In this document: positions 26,001 through 37,536 of the stretch, piece by piece
How the letters are laid out: each line of letters starts with the position of its first letter
Numbering within the stretch: position 1 is the stretch's first letter
Assembly: GCA_946803715.1 (NCBI GenBank)
Contig: CAMPET010000024.1
Location: 317,490 to 371,296 of the forward strand
Source of the DNA: Beroe ovata
Lineage: Eukaryota > Ctenophora > Nuda > Beroida > Beroidae
DNA length: 53,807 nucleotides
Reading direction: 5' to 3'
Position numbers and translations under genes: made by a program
The notes under the pieces: generated by a model
Told to the model about the DNA's origin: nothing
The model's database searches: none
The model's input: the letters and a program-made list of their open reading frames with translations, nothing else

Positions 26001-26467
26001 CATACAAAGAGCTGTTTGTCAGTGCCGGAGAGGGATTCATCCGTCCCCAGAAACCGCGAGGGATCCCCAGTTTGAAAAAACGGTTGAAAATGTACCGAAA
26101 GTTGAACAAGCTGGACGTGTCCTCCCTGCAATCAGCCTGCTCTTCCCGAGGTATGAGCAGACCTCCTCATCTGCCCGCGGGGAATCTAAAGAATGCCCTC
26201 CCCGTTTACATCACACGTAACGGTGACTTCACGGGAGGAGCTGTCAGGGTGGTGGCTCACAATCTGAACAGCTTGCTGGAGACAGCCACCTCCCGGCTTC
26301 ACCTGCCGCTTGCTGCCCGCCGTGTTTTCTCCTCCTCCGGGGTAGAGGTTGTGACGTGGAGTGAGGTTGTGAGAGATCAGGCTCTCGTGATATCGACTGG
26401 AGAGGCGTTTGTTAGGAAGGAGAAGAGGAGTAAGTGGATACATCGCAAGGTTGAGAATGAGAAGTAA
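20014..26467 (+). CDS. DCDC1: Doublecortin domain-containing protein 1 homologue
   Basis: A large microtubule-associated protein. Nine exons (20014-20381, 20490-20580, 20747-20850, 20940-21093, 21185-21448, 21597-21761, 21880-22072, 22195-22335, 22992-26467) keep one frame and give about 1651 residues; human DCDC1 is near 1783. The N-terminus is Pro/Ser/Arg-rich with RPPS repeats. Doublecortin-like ubiquitin folds follow (KRVMLYNGPEQFKIIVASS..., then HRVQVFRNGEYRTAGSVHIS, then NIKVNVFVNGKDL... into the last exon, and two more near the C-terminus, such as VYITRNGDFTGGAVRVVAHN). A ricin-type beta-trefoil region with QCW and QKW motifs lies at about residues 1170-1290, as in DCDC1/DCDC5. The acceptor of exon 2 could be 6 nt later. 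Family members act at the midbody or axoneme. Assignment to DCDC1 is strong; function here is inferred. Confidence 0.85.
21538..21579. repeat. 13-14 bp tandem repeat in DCDC1 intron
   Basis: About three copies of a unit containing tctacaattagtg just before the acceptor of the exon at 21597. Confidence 0.8.
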
Positions 26468-27133
26468 TAGCTCAGGTGAGAAAACAAAGAGGGTCTCTGA
26501 CGCTTGTGGGACAGTGATTTCTGTAATTATTTAGGACTCACAACAGTTTGATTGTCATTGAGAACAACGTATATGATGATGAGTATGATATTTGAGGCAG
26601 ATGGATATCATTATGCATTAACTTATTAAGGGAATTCTCGTAAACTGATTTAAGTTGATGATTGTATGATTTAATATTTAGCATTTAGGGTGTTTCAGAA
26701 TTCAGATACGAAAAAAAGTCTTGAAGTTGTTCCTCAACAGTTTGATCAGTTTATTTTTAGCAAAAATGTACATATCCGAGGTTTGATGTATATAACAGGA
26801 GCTGATTTTTGGTAACAGCTTGGAAAACAAGCTTGATTACGCTTATAACTTGATTCAGTATTATATTTTGCTCAGTATTATTATTGAGCCACGCATAAGT
26901 CACTGTAACACAGTTACAGTGTGTTCAGTATAAGTGTAACATTGTTACAGTATTATTATTACAGTTGCAAACTGTGACATTGTTCGTTGTTACAGAATAC
27001 AGATAATAGGTGATCGTCCTCATGCTTCAAGTTCAAGTTAACTGAATTCAGTTGACATCATAAGACATGAACACTTGCGTCTTTGGTCGGTCTTGTACTT
27101 TTATATGTTTTAGTTTTACTTTTAGCTATAAAT

Positions 27134-27223
27134 TTGTAGGATTTCACCCTGCCCTTGCTGGCGGGATTTTATCCCTGGCGGATTGAAAATCGCGCGCACC
27201 GACGGTAGGGTAAAATCCTACAA
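27134..27223. mobile_element. Small foldback (hairpin) element
   Basis: Arm 27134-27153 pairs with arm 27204-27223 in inverted orientation with two mismatches over 20 bp. The pairing continues outward into an AGCTATAAAT/ATTTATAGCT-like sequence. The loop is GC-rich. The shape is that of a MITE or a hairpin RNA; no coding capacity. Confidence 0.6.
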
Positions 27224-27821
27224 GCTATAAATATAATGTTTAGAGTTCACTAAATTTAAACAAATTTTGGCATTTTAACTTCTATCATTCATGTGTGTTT
27301 GAAGACAAGTTTTTCGCGCAAAATTTGTCATTGTATGATTCAGCATGAAATATAGTCAGATCGTACTTCCTGTCACACGTGCGCGCCGCGCAATATGAAA
27401 TCGCGCGGCGCAGCGGCTTCAAGTAATCATCGTTGACATGAGCCAGCGTTCAATTATTAACGATCTTTTGCAATTATTAACGATCTTTTGCAATCAAAAT
27501 AAACAATAAACATTCTATTTTATTTTTATATCAAGCAATTGCAAAACAAAAGCTTATTTTCTTGGTCAACTTTTTGCATGTTTAACTGAAATGAGATATT
27601 TAACTGAAATGAGATATTTTAACTGAAATGAGATATTTCTGCTGGGAAAGTGGGCAGATAAAAGTATTAACTCAGGTCTCAGGCTAACTTGACATAGTAG
27701 TGAATGATTCCACTGATTGACTAGAGCAGCCGTGCTCAATCCAAGGATTCCGAGTTTGATATACAATTCATAGCATACACTGAGTGTTAAAAGATAACAG
27801 TATAATTCTAGCTTTAGGGGT

Positions 27822-27835
27822 CATCTACATTTCAG
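27822..27835 (+). promoter_or_regulatory. Splice-acceptor-like site before KDSR ATG
   Basis: Sequence catctacatttcag ends 1 nt before the ATG at 27837. Candidate 5' UTR or trans-splice acceptor. Confidence 0.5.
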
Positions 27836-27836
27836 A

Positions 27837-29348
27837 ATGCTTGATTCAATCTTGGAAGGATATTGGCTTTTTCCTCTTGTTTTTCTGCTCTTCATCATCA
27901 TAACTTACTCATACTTAACTGCAATCCCTAAGTACTCTTTCAAAAAGAAGCATGTTGCCATTACAGGTAGGCTCATATTGTATACCTGTGTGATTGCAGA
28001 GATTTGAATATTTGCTTTTCTGTACTTTTAACACTTGAAGTTTATGTTCTTAATTTCATCTTGAGGTGGGTCAAGTGGAATTGGTTTAAGTGTTGCAGTT
28101 GCTGTGATACAAAGAGGAGCAGATGTAACTTTGATAGCTAGAAACAGGGATAAATTGGAAATGGCCAGGGAACAGGTTTGCTTCCATTTATCTACAAACT
28201 CAGAATCTGAGAACTATCTAATCTTGAAGAAGTTATTGAACATTTGATGCTGTTAAACAAAGTCATTCTTCTCCAGGTATTAGATCACACTATCAACGAC
28301 GAGCAGAAAGTTAGCATCTGTAGTGTTGATGTGAAAGATGATATTCAGAAGGTGAGGAGGGCTATTGAGGAGGCTGAAGACCAAGTGGGAAAGTGTGTGG
28401 ATGTACTTGTGAACTGTGCAGGTGAGATAAGTGTTTAACTTAAAATTCGCCTAATTTGTTGACAGCAATCAGATAGTAGACCTATTCTAGCTTTCTGTAA
28501 TTCAAGGATCTGATGTCAAACATCATGCCACCATGCATCAAACATGACAAATCAACTTCAATCCGTCAGCAGACCAAAATCTTCTCTTTTGACATTCAGC
28601 TTTACTTTCAGGAACATCAGTGTGTGGGTGTTTTGAGGACATTCCTCCCTCCCAGTTTGAAGACATGATGAATCTCAACTTCATGGGTAGTGTTATACCC
28701 ACACAGTGTGTAGTTGGAAATATGAAGAAACAGCGCGGAGGAAGGATTGTTTTCTGTTCCTCTCAGGTGGGTCTATGGAAATTAGACTGGCTACCAAGCA
28801 GTTCTCATGTTCTGCATGAAGCACTGGGTCTGGCGTTAATGTCAAAAGATTTGTGAATACTTATTCGTTTCTCGATTTGTTGGTCCATGAGTGATCTTAG
28901 TAAAATTCTCTTCTTGGTGTTATGAATGTATAACAGCTGCCGTGGTGATAACAGGTTTCATATTTTCATGTATACGATTCATAATTTCATCAGCATGATT
29001 TAGATTTTAGACTTGCCTTGTAAATCTGTACGCTGAGTTATAAGATGCAGAAATATTCATCAAGAAACTCCAAGAAACTCGGGCTGATTGGAAATGCTTC
29101 ATTACTGACTACTGTTATAGATGTAACTGATCATCACATTTGCCCCGAGATAGTCCTAGAATAACGCATTGCTCAATGCTCATGTGGCATTGATTATGGT
29201 ACACCCCATATAACTCGCCAATCTTAATCTTAATCTTGGTGCCTCGCAATAATATTAGCAATGAGCATGGTGTAAGCGCATTGGTTATCCGCACACTTGC
29301 TATATTTGATGAAGGAACTGTCTCTGATTGAACTGTGTGCAAACTCTA

Positions 29349-29415
<67 letters not shown>

Positions 29416-31353
29416 GTCTGCCGATAAATTTCTTCGCCTTTCTCACATTTTCTCACCCAACACCCTCATGGACCACCCCACTCTTACTCGTCTCTTTATC
29501 TCTTGTCCTGACTACCCCCCTCCCTCTCCCCTGACATAGCGTCCTCCTCAGGCGGGTCAGATCGGCATATTCGGGTACACTGCGTACGCTGCCAGTAAAT
29601 TCGCCCTGCGGGGGTTCAGTGAGTCGCTGCAGATGGAGCTTCGTCCACACAACGTGTACCTCCACATCGCTTTCCCTCCCGACACCGACACTCCTGGATA
29701 CAAGGAGGAAATGGCAGTTGGGAAACCCAAGGTGAGATGAATGTGGGTGAAGCATGGAGGCATGTATTACTTGTGCAGTGATTTCCATTATCCAAGATGA
29801 GATGAATGTAGGTGACCATCAGGAGGTATGGAATTGTGCGATGATTCCCATTTTCCAGGAATGTGAATTTAATGAGACAATGATATTCTCATTGTTACTT
29901 GTTTTTCTTATGCCTAGTGTTTATGTGATATCAATTGTCTCTCATTCCTCTTATTACACAAATCAATTCATGACCACAGAAACAATAACAATACAAAAAC
30001 ACCGTGCGTCAGTGTTCTGCTTTCCTTGTACACATCGCAACACACGGGGTTTTTACAAATTCAACATTTTACACTGAACAATCAACTTCTTCATAATTGA
30101 ATTAGAGAACCTGACTTTATTTTTGTGCACATTGTATGGGAAATTGCGTTACAATTTCCGAAATTCCAGTTTTCGTCACCATCTTCTATTCCTAGGAAAC
30201 CATAACGATATCAGAAACATCAGGAGTATTTTCTCCGGATAGGGTAGCAGAAGACATCGTGTGTGGGGTTGAGTGTGGTGAGTTTAATCACTACGATTCC
30301 TGATCATTCCGAAATCATTTTCCCAAATTCATTATCTATTTCACTTGATATGAACATCTATTTCACTTGATAATTGATATGAACATCTATTTCACTTGAT
30401 ATGAACATCTATTTCACTTTATATGAACATATTTTCCCCACTCCTTGATAATGACACAACATCTGTCATCACTATTACTGTTAACACAATTACAGGTCGG
30501 TACAGCATCAGTACTGGACTGGAGGGCTGGTTCTTGGCGAATACTTGCGCAGGTACAGAACCAGTACACGCGACAGTACACGGACTATTACAGGTACATA
30601 CATATCATTCCAACAGTGATTATCGTGGTGAATTCTTGTGTGAACGGTGGAACTAGTAGGTAGTTTCAACAGTAATTTTACAATTACGTGATTTGTGAAC
30701 GTGGATCTAACTGTTGGATCTCTTCATGTAATTAAGTTATTACAGGAGTCATTATAGAGTACTCCTGATCACGTGACATACTTGCACATGCGATAAGTGT
30801 GAAATCAGTGTGAAATGAGTCCTCTCGTTATTGTAATAGGAGTAGCGCTAAGAACTTGCCTAAATTCTGCTAGCATCAGCCGATGGTATTGATAATCGTG
30901 TAATGGGTATAACCGATTGCATACCGAATGTAAGGATAAGATTTTATACCTTTTTGGACCCTGAAACTGAGCACCTTCTGAATTTTTGTACGGTTCCCAG
31001 GATACTTTCATCCTTTTTGAAACGTTCTAAATATTAAACCGATATAAAGTCGCTGGAAGTTTATCGCGTGACTTCAACTCAGCTTGACACCTGCCAATTA
31101 AATTCATAACTGTACGTCACGCGCGGGGATTCTTTTATGATGGAGGTTGCGCAGCACGCGCGCGCGTCGCACTAGCTAGTGCACGAGTTTGGAGTTTACG
31201 AGATTATATTCGATCCCACACACTTCTGTGTTCTGCAACTACGAACTAGCATTTTATCAAGCATCATTTCAGGCGTTCATCGCACCTTTGGGGCGCATTG
31301 TTTTACTGTTCAACCATAGATTCTTTGCAAAGGTTTGCAAAGAGAACGCATAG
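27837..31353 (+). CDS. KDSR: 3-ketodihydrosphingosine reductase
   Basis: Reduces 3-ketodihydrosphingosine to dihydrosphingosine with NADPH, the second step of de novo sphingolipid synthesis, on the ER membrane. Exons are 27837-27966, 28066-28175, 28277-28421, 28612-28766, 29552-29731, 30196-30277, 30496-30593 and 31273-31353; all phases match and the product is 326 residues (human 332). An N-terminal membrane helix ([16 protein letters not shown]) is followed by the short-chain dehydrogenase cofactor motif TGGSSGIG, NCAG, the catalytic serine in FCSSQ and the YAASK Tyr-Lys pair. The last exon ([18 protein letters not shown]...) matches the hydrophobic C-terminus of the family. An AC microsatellite sits in the intron before 29552. 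The gene converges on the minus-strand SRSF1. Confidence 0.9.
29350..29413. repeat. (AC)n microsatellite in KDSR intron
   Basis: Uninterrupted AC dinucleotide run of about 64 bp inside the intron 28767-29551. Confidence 0.95.
30329..30430. repeat. 22 bp tandem repeat in KDSR intron
   Basis: Four to five copies of a unit like gatatgaacatctatttcactt, one copy with a short insertion. Located in the intron 30278-30495. Confidence 0.85.
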
Positions 31354-32541
31354 CAAGACGGCTGCCAAATCAGAGCTAGAGGCGTATCCCATTTCATCTA
31401 GCTGTTTCGAGATCTTGAATATTTTTCCCGAAAGCATGGGTATGGAATGAAAACCAAATTTATTGTGTATTAATTAGCGTTTTTCTATTTATTTTATATG
31501 TTTAAGAAAGTTGAGATGTATTGGATGATTGATGGAACGTTTAACTTTGTGAATTCAGATTTCTTGTAGTAACTTCAGACTTTCATTCAGAATAATAATA
31601 ACTTGTTATGTCCGAGGAATTTCATTACAGATGAGCATCACAATTAAGTATGGATCAGAAAATCACACAATCTTACATGCCCACCTTAGTACGCGACGTA
31701 GTATACGCGACGTACGTGCGCGCGATAAATTGTTGACACAGATTGGATGCGGTATATAGAACTTTACGTCGCGCGTTCCGTGTAAGCGTAGGACACGCAT
31801 AAACTGTGTCACGTTACGTGCGTTGGGACAAATTGAGAACAAAGACAAATTGATTTAGCAAGAAAATGAATACAGCTACTGGTATGCTAAAGCAGTCAGA
31901 AACAGCAAAGCATCACTATTCAGCTTTAAATGTGGGATTTTGTTACCATATTTGTGCAAAATTTTGAGAATTATTCATTGATGAACCCTCCTTTCTGTTG
32001 TGGCGCTCATTTAACGGCTATAAGTGGAATCCTCCTCATCTATTTCATCTAGACTCTCCGGTGATTTCCGTGACTCCAATTCAATGGGACAGCTTATGGG
32101 CGACATCACGACATTTATTTGGCGAGCAAAGGCGTCAATCCTAATCATCAATCCTAATCAACTGTCAGAATCCATCCTAATGTGAAGGGGTCATCCCGTT
32201 CTTAGATTGGATCCTTCCTTAAAGATTGTATCCTTGCTAGAAAGTGGGCATCCTTCCTAATTTGGAGAGATCCTTCCTAATAGGAGGGTTCCATCATCCG
32301 AGTTTGGTTCCTCACGGGCTACGAATAGTTGGATTAGATTCTGAATTTTGAAGAGCTGTTGAAAAATTCTCATGCGATACTTGCATAACTATCAAAATAA
32401 TACGTATATGTATGTGTGCTATTAAAATATAGGTTTATAAGATGGGGAGAACACAAACCCACCTACAATCCATGAAATTGTTCATATCCTCATCTATCCT
32501 CTCTCATCTCATGGGTTAAAAGGTGCGTTGGGGGTCACGCG
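31354..32541. other. Intergenic region between convergent KDSR and SRSF1
   Basis: No gene seen. It contains a GCGCGC-rich patch at about 31685-31830 (another is upstream, near 31120-31180 in the last KDSR intron) and a run of loosely repeated atccttcctaa/caatcctaatca words near 32140-32290. The 3' UTRs of both genes probably end here. Confidence 0.45.
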
Positions 32542-33880
32542 TTACTTGCGCGGGGAGCGGCTGTATGAGCGTGAGTAGGAGCGTCCCCGTCGTGGGCTCT
32601 TGCTGTAAGATCTGCCTCTGCGTGGTGAGCGGGACCGGGATCGTGAATCACGTGACCGGGACCTGGATCGGGATCGACGACTCGACCCGCTGGAGTAGTC
32701 CTCAGTAACGGTGATGTAGGCTGTCTCACCCTGGGGAGGAAACCGCTCGTTACATATTTGGTTTGGTGTCAAAAAATACATCACTTAATGCTATGTAGAT
32801 GAACAAGCAACGCTTGTGCATTATGGGAAAGGTTGCTTGATGTTCCCATGCAACTTTCCAACTAATCAAGAAGATGATATGGGGCTCTCTCACCTCGTGA
32901 GACTTGAACTTGGTGTTATCAAGTGTCCTCACTGCGTCCTCAGCGTCTCTGAGACTAGCAAACTCCACAATACCAGTACCATCTCCATACACCTCAGCAT
33001 AGTACACATCTCCAGCACTTCTCAAGTGATCTTTGATGTCCTGCGCAGTGGGGGTATTGGAGTGAAATAAAACACGACTATAGATTTTCTAGATAATTTT
33101 TGGAAAACACAAGCATCACTATTGAACTATAGCAGGTCATTGAGAATAGAATCACTATTAAACTATAGGTCAGTGAGAATAGCATCACTATTGAACCAGG
33201 TCAGTGATTATCACGCGCAGTCACGCATATGTATGTCACACTGTATGTCACGCAGTCACGCACCTGCCAGCTACCGGTTGGGGGAAGGTTCCCGACTTTC
33301 ACCCTGTTGTCAGATCGTCTGGGAATGTTAGGGAAGCGTCCTCCCCGTCCACCGCCCCTGCCACCACCAGACCCTCCTCTGAAGAATCTCGGTCCGTCCC
33401 GGCTACCGTATCGGTCAAAATCACGGTCTCTGCCCCCTCGACAGTGCTCAACTCGCAACTTGTAACCGTCGAAATCGTAGTTATTTCTTCCCCGGATAGC
33501 ATCGGTGGCATCTGCAAATAGGAATGTAAGATTTCAAGTACTGCTTTCAATGCAATTCCCAATTGAGCAAGTAGTCCCAAGTAGTTTCACTGCCCTGTTC
33601 CTGACACTAAACAGACTAAACAGACAGTATTGAATGGAATTGAATGGCTTATTTCAAAGCACAACTTGGCCTTTCAAGAAATGATTGACACAAGATATGT
33701 TAATTACTAACCTCTGACATCATCAAAGAGGACAAATGCGAAGGGAGATCCCCCACCTCTTGTACTGTGGATGTCAACATCGACAATTTTCCCATACTTG
33801 TAAAAGATGTCCTCTAGGTCACGATTCCTGATGTCATCTGGCAGGTTGCCAACATAAACCTTGGCATCATCGTTACCCAT
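32542..33880 (-). CDS. SRSF1: SR splicing factor 1 homologue (intact copy)
   Basis: An essential splicing regulator that binds exonic enhancers and influences 5' splice site choice, mRNA export and translation. Minus-strand exons 33712-33880, 33264-33511, 32894-33040 and 32542-32730 join in frame to 250 residues (human 248). RRM1 has RNP2 VYVGNL and RNP1 PFAFVLF. A glycine-rich hinge follows ([18 protein letters not shown]). RRM2 is the SR-family pseudo-RRM with the invariant SWQDIKDH heptapeptide. The tail is a short RS domain ending SYSRSPRK. The sequence AAGCAG, an acceptor-like end, lies 3 nt before the ATG. A second, partial copy of exons 1-2 lies upstream of the N at 34936; only this copy connects to exons 3-4. 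Confidence 0.9.
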
Positions 33881-34853
33881 GCTCTGCTTAGAAATGAGTG
33901 GTTGAATTTCAATTTTACGATTGATGTATTGGGTGTTTGAAAACATGGTGTTTTGAAAACATGGGTGTTTTGAAAACATGGAACGATGCATTTGCCCTTA
34001 TGAACCTAATCACACTAAATTGAAGTGATGTTCAAAGGCTCCAAAACAAAATTTCACATTCATGACTGAACAAGCTGAAACAAAAAAACAGGAGGCAGAA
34101 TCATAACCAAGGGCAGTATTTGGCTTAAACAAGGTGTGATGTCTACCTGCTGTTGAATATTTATCAATAAAAAATCTGATAAAAAATTCGACAAAAAACA
34201 CTAAATCATTGAATTGAATTATATGTATACTGGTCATCAAACAATGAATGGAAATTGTCCTGTTAGGCAGGCAGGTATCAATAACTTTTCAAGGGGAACC
34301 TTCAAGAAGCAAAGTGAGATGAGTTTGCAGTGTGCAAAGCTAAGAATTAGCAGGAAACTACATGTTGAGAAAGAAACTATCACAATGGAGAAGGAGAAAT
34401 ATGCAGCATGATGATTGGAATTTGCTGCGACTTTTCATCTAAGCAAATGCCCGATTCAAGGTCTTTTTAGTAAAATTAATATCATAGGGTCTTACAGTAG
34501 ATTTATCAAACTTTTGGCCTTTTCTCTATCCAATTTGCTTTCCAAAAGTGAACAAGTGTAGGGTGCACTTCCCAGAACGTTTAATTAAAGGTATTCCTAG
34601 AAGTTTCTGTCAGAGTTCAATATTTGCCAAGGTCCCTGAGATGCCTTAACCTACCTATCTATTCACCTGCTATTGCAATCATCTAATCTGGAAAGGAAAG
34701 TAATTTAAAAACAAACACTCCTGGACAGAATAAACTATTCACAATTTATGAGAGTAGCTATGCATTTATCATAAAACTTTTAATTTTGCAATAATTTGGC
34801 CATATAACAAAGTAAATTTATCAAAAATTGCAGAGTAGTGTCTTACTGAATAC
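33035..34853. repeat. Direct duplication, left copy (SRSF1 5' half)
   Basis: About 1.8 kb that recurs at 34937-36846 with scattered substitutions and small indels. Matching stops about 80 bp before the N at 34936. Confidence 0.85.
33117..33210. repeat. About 33 bp minisatellite in SRSF1 intron 2 (about 3 units)
   Basis: Units built on catcactattgaactata and ggtcagtgagaatag. The right-hand copy at 35016-35215 has about 6 units, apparently a doubling of the three-unit block. Confidence 0.85.
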
Positions 34854-34935
34854 TATAAGATAAGATAAGAATCTATGGTATGAACCATCACACTTATCAA
34901 GAAAATTTCATCAAAACAATCTCAGCCACTGAAAA

Positions 34936-34936
34936 N
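34936..34936. other. Single-N scaffold gap
   Basis: One unknown base, bordered by the SRSF1 duplication. The right side begins inside exon 3. Confidence 0.95.
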
Positions 34937-35830
34937 GATGTCCTGCGCAGTGGGGGTATTGGAGTGAAACAAAACCACGACTATAGATTTTCTTGATAAT
35001 TTTTGGAAAACACAAGCATCACTATTGAACTATAGCAGGTCAGTGAGAATAGAATCACTATTGAACTATAGGTCAGTGAGAATAGCATCACTATTGAACT
35101 ATAGGTCATGGAAAACACACGCATCACTATTGAACTATAGCAGGTCAGTGAGAATAGAATCACTACTGAACTATAGGTCAGTGAGAATAGCATCACTATT
35201 GAACTAGGTCAGTGAGTATCACGCGCAGTCACGCAGTCACGCACCTGCCAACTACCGGTTGGAGGAAGGTTCCCGACTTTCACCCTGTTGTCAGATCGTC
35301 TGGGAATGTTAGGGAAGCGTCCTCCCCGTCCACCGCCCCTGCCACCACCAGACCCTCCTCTGAAGAATCTCGGTCCGTCCCGGCTACCGTATCGGTCAAA
35401 ATCACGGTCTCTGCCCCCTCGACAGTGCTCAACTCGCAACTTGTAACCGTCGAAATCGTAGTTATTCCTTCCCCGGATAGCATCGGTAGCATCTGCAAAT
35501 GGAAATGTTATATTTAAAATACTGCCTTCAAAAGCTTTTCCAATTGACCAAGTTGTTTCACTGCCCTGTTCCTGACAGTATTGAATGGAATTGAATGGCT
35601 TATTCAAAGCACAACTTGGCCTTTTGAGAAAGGATTGACACCAGATATGTTAATTACTAACCTCTGACATCATCAAAGAGGACAAATGCAAAGGGAGATC
35701 CTCCACCTCTTGTACTGTGGATGTCAACATCGACAATTTTCCCATACTTGTAAAAGATGTCCTCTAGGTCACGATTCCTGATGTCATCTGGCAGGTTGCC
35801 AACATAAACCTTGGCATCATCGTTACCCAT
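34937..35830 (-). pseudogene. Partial second copy of SRSF1 exons 1-2
   Basis: Exons 35662-35830 and 35245-35492 repeat SRSF1 exons 1 and 2 with the same encoded residues and the same phases. Exon 3 is present only as its first 6 nt (34937-34942) before the N at 34936. It is labelled pseudogene because it is incomplete here. It is more likely an alternative haplotype or unmerged contig than a dead gene, since the coding sequence is undamaged. A true recent tandem duplication is possible. Confidence 0.6.
35016..35215. repeat. About 33 bp minisatellite in SRSF1 intron 2 (about 6 units)
   Basis: Expanded version of the array at 33117-33210. Its open frame (repeated [11 protein letters not shown]) is an artefact of the repeat. 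Confidence 0.85.
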
Positions 35831-36846
35831 ACTCTGCTTAGAAGTGAGTGGTTGAATTTCAATTCTATGATTGATGTATTGGGTGTTTTGAAGACATGGA
35901 ACCATGCATTTGCCCCTATGAACCTTATCTCACTAAATTGAAGTGATGTTTCTAAGGCTCCAAAACATAATTTCAATTTCATGACTGAACAAGCTGAAAC
36001 AAAAAACAGGAGGCAGAATCATTATCAAGGGTAGTATTTTGCTTAAACAATGTGTGACATCTACACTCTACCTGCTGTTGAATATTTATCAATAAAAAAA
36101 TCTGATAAATAATTCAACAAAAAACACTTGATCATCATTGAATTGAATTATCATCATTACATTTGAGACTTATACTGGTCATCAAACAATGAAAGGAAAT
36201 TGTGCCATTGGGCAGGCAGGTATCAAAGCAGTTTTTAAGGGGAACCTTCAAGAAGCAAAGTGAGATGAGTTTGATGTGTGCAAAGCTAAGAATTAGCAGG
36301 AAATTTTCCAAACTACATGTTGAAAAAGAAACTATCACAATGGAGAAGGAGAAATATACAGCATGATGATTGGAATTTGCTGTGATTTTTCATCTAAGCA
36401 AATGCACAATTCAAGGTATGAGGCCTTTTTAGTAAAATTGATATCATAGGGTCTTACAGTAGATTTATCAAACTTTTGGCCTTTTCTCTATCCAATTTGC
36501 TTTCCAAAAGTGAACAAGTCTAGGGTGCAGTTCCCAAAACGTTTTGTTAGTGATATTTCTAGAAGTTTCTGTCAGAGTTCAATATTTGCCAAGGTCCTTG
36601 GGATGCCCTAACCTACCTTTCTATTCACCTGCCATTGCAATCATCTAATCTGAATAGGAAAGTAATTTAAAAATAAACACTCCTGGACAGAAAAAACTAT
36701 TCACAATTTATTAGAGTAGCTATGTATTTATCATAAAACTTTTGCAATGCATTTCTGAGAAGCATAAAAAATCTATAACAGCCGTTGGCCATATAGTGTG
36801 TAGCAAAGTAAATTTATCAGAAATTGCAAAGTAGTGTCTCACTGAT

Positions 36847-37536
36847 TGTTATTTTACCATTTGTTTGCGGCTCCCGTCAAAAGGCTCAGCAAGTCAGCAT
36901 CGCCTGGCAATATTTAGTGTTGTCAATCGCGCGCGGCTTCATATGCATTTGTCTGGCGATGCTAGACCGCTGATGCAAGCCGCGAAGCTCGAAGCGGTTT
37001 GCGTCAGTCTGAGAAAAAGTTTTAGCCGCGCGCGCGCAAAACGAAATTCTCGACAGGGTCTATCATCGATCGACAAATATGCATTTGCACACATTGCGGC
37101 ATCATGCGCGCCTCTAATTTCACTTTAATACGAAAAGTTCGAAGCGAAGTCGTAAAATTAAAGAATTTTAGTACGCGCAGGCGCGCGCGTGGAGTATTAG
37201 GGTCACGCGCCGCACGGGAACACTTCATGCATCATATCAGGCCATCGCATCAGCGGCAATATTGTTATACATATTTTATACAAAATTGTGCGCCATACAG
37301 TTACACGGAGGAATCTGGAATGGAGGATCAGAACATGAACATCAGCATGCACATCGAGGAATCGAGGATTGGAGGAGGCGCAGGCGAGGCCCGCACGCAT
37401 GCGTGAAATTGAAACCGATGAAATTCGGAATGAAAATAGATCAAGAGAGTCAAACAATAGCTTAGCTTAGCTGCGTCATCAAATTTCTGATCTTGTCTTT
37501 ATGAGTTCTACTTCTTCAATCTTCATTTCAGGAAGA
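36847..37536. other. GC-rich intergenic block between SF3B4 and SRSF1
   Basis: No gene seen. The 36865-37225 part is rich in GCGCGC and contains short inverted repeats, for example agcatcgcc near 36897 against ggcgatgct near 36955, and ctttaat against attaaag around 37125-37165. This suggests one or more decayed foldback elements. Confidence 0.45.

Larger units (their letters stand above)
26468..27836. other. DCDC1-KDSR intergenic region with repeats
   Basis: No gene seen. It holds a hairpin-forming element at 27134-27223, a GCGCGC-rich patch near 27378-27420, a duplicated 20-mer (ttattaacgatcttttgcaa type) near 27450-27495 and three tandem copies of a tttaactgaaatgagata unit near 27580-27640. 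Confidence 0.55.
34937..36846. repeat. Direct duplication, right copy (SRSF1 5' half)
   Basis: Partner of 33035-34853. Exons are nearly identical; introns and upstream DNA differ at a few percent of positions. The intron minisatellite is about twice as long here. Confidence 0.85.

Noticed and set aside
35025-35207. Open frame with repeated [11 protein letters not shown]
   Set aside because: Artefact of the about 33 bp minisatellite in the SRSF1 intron.
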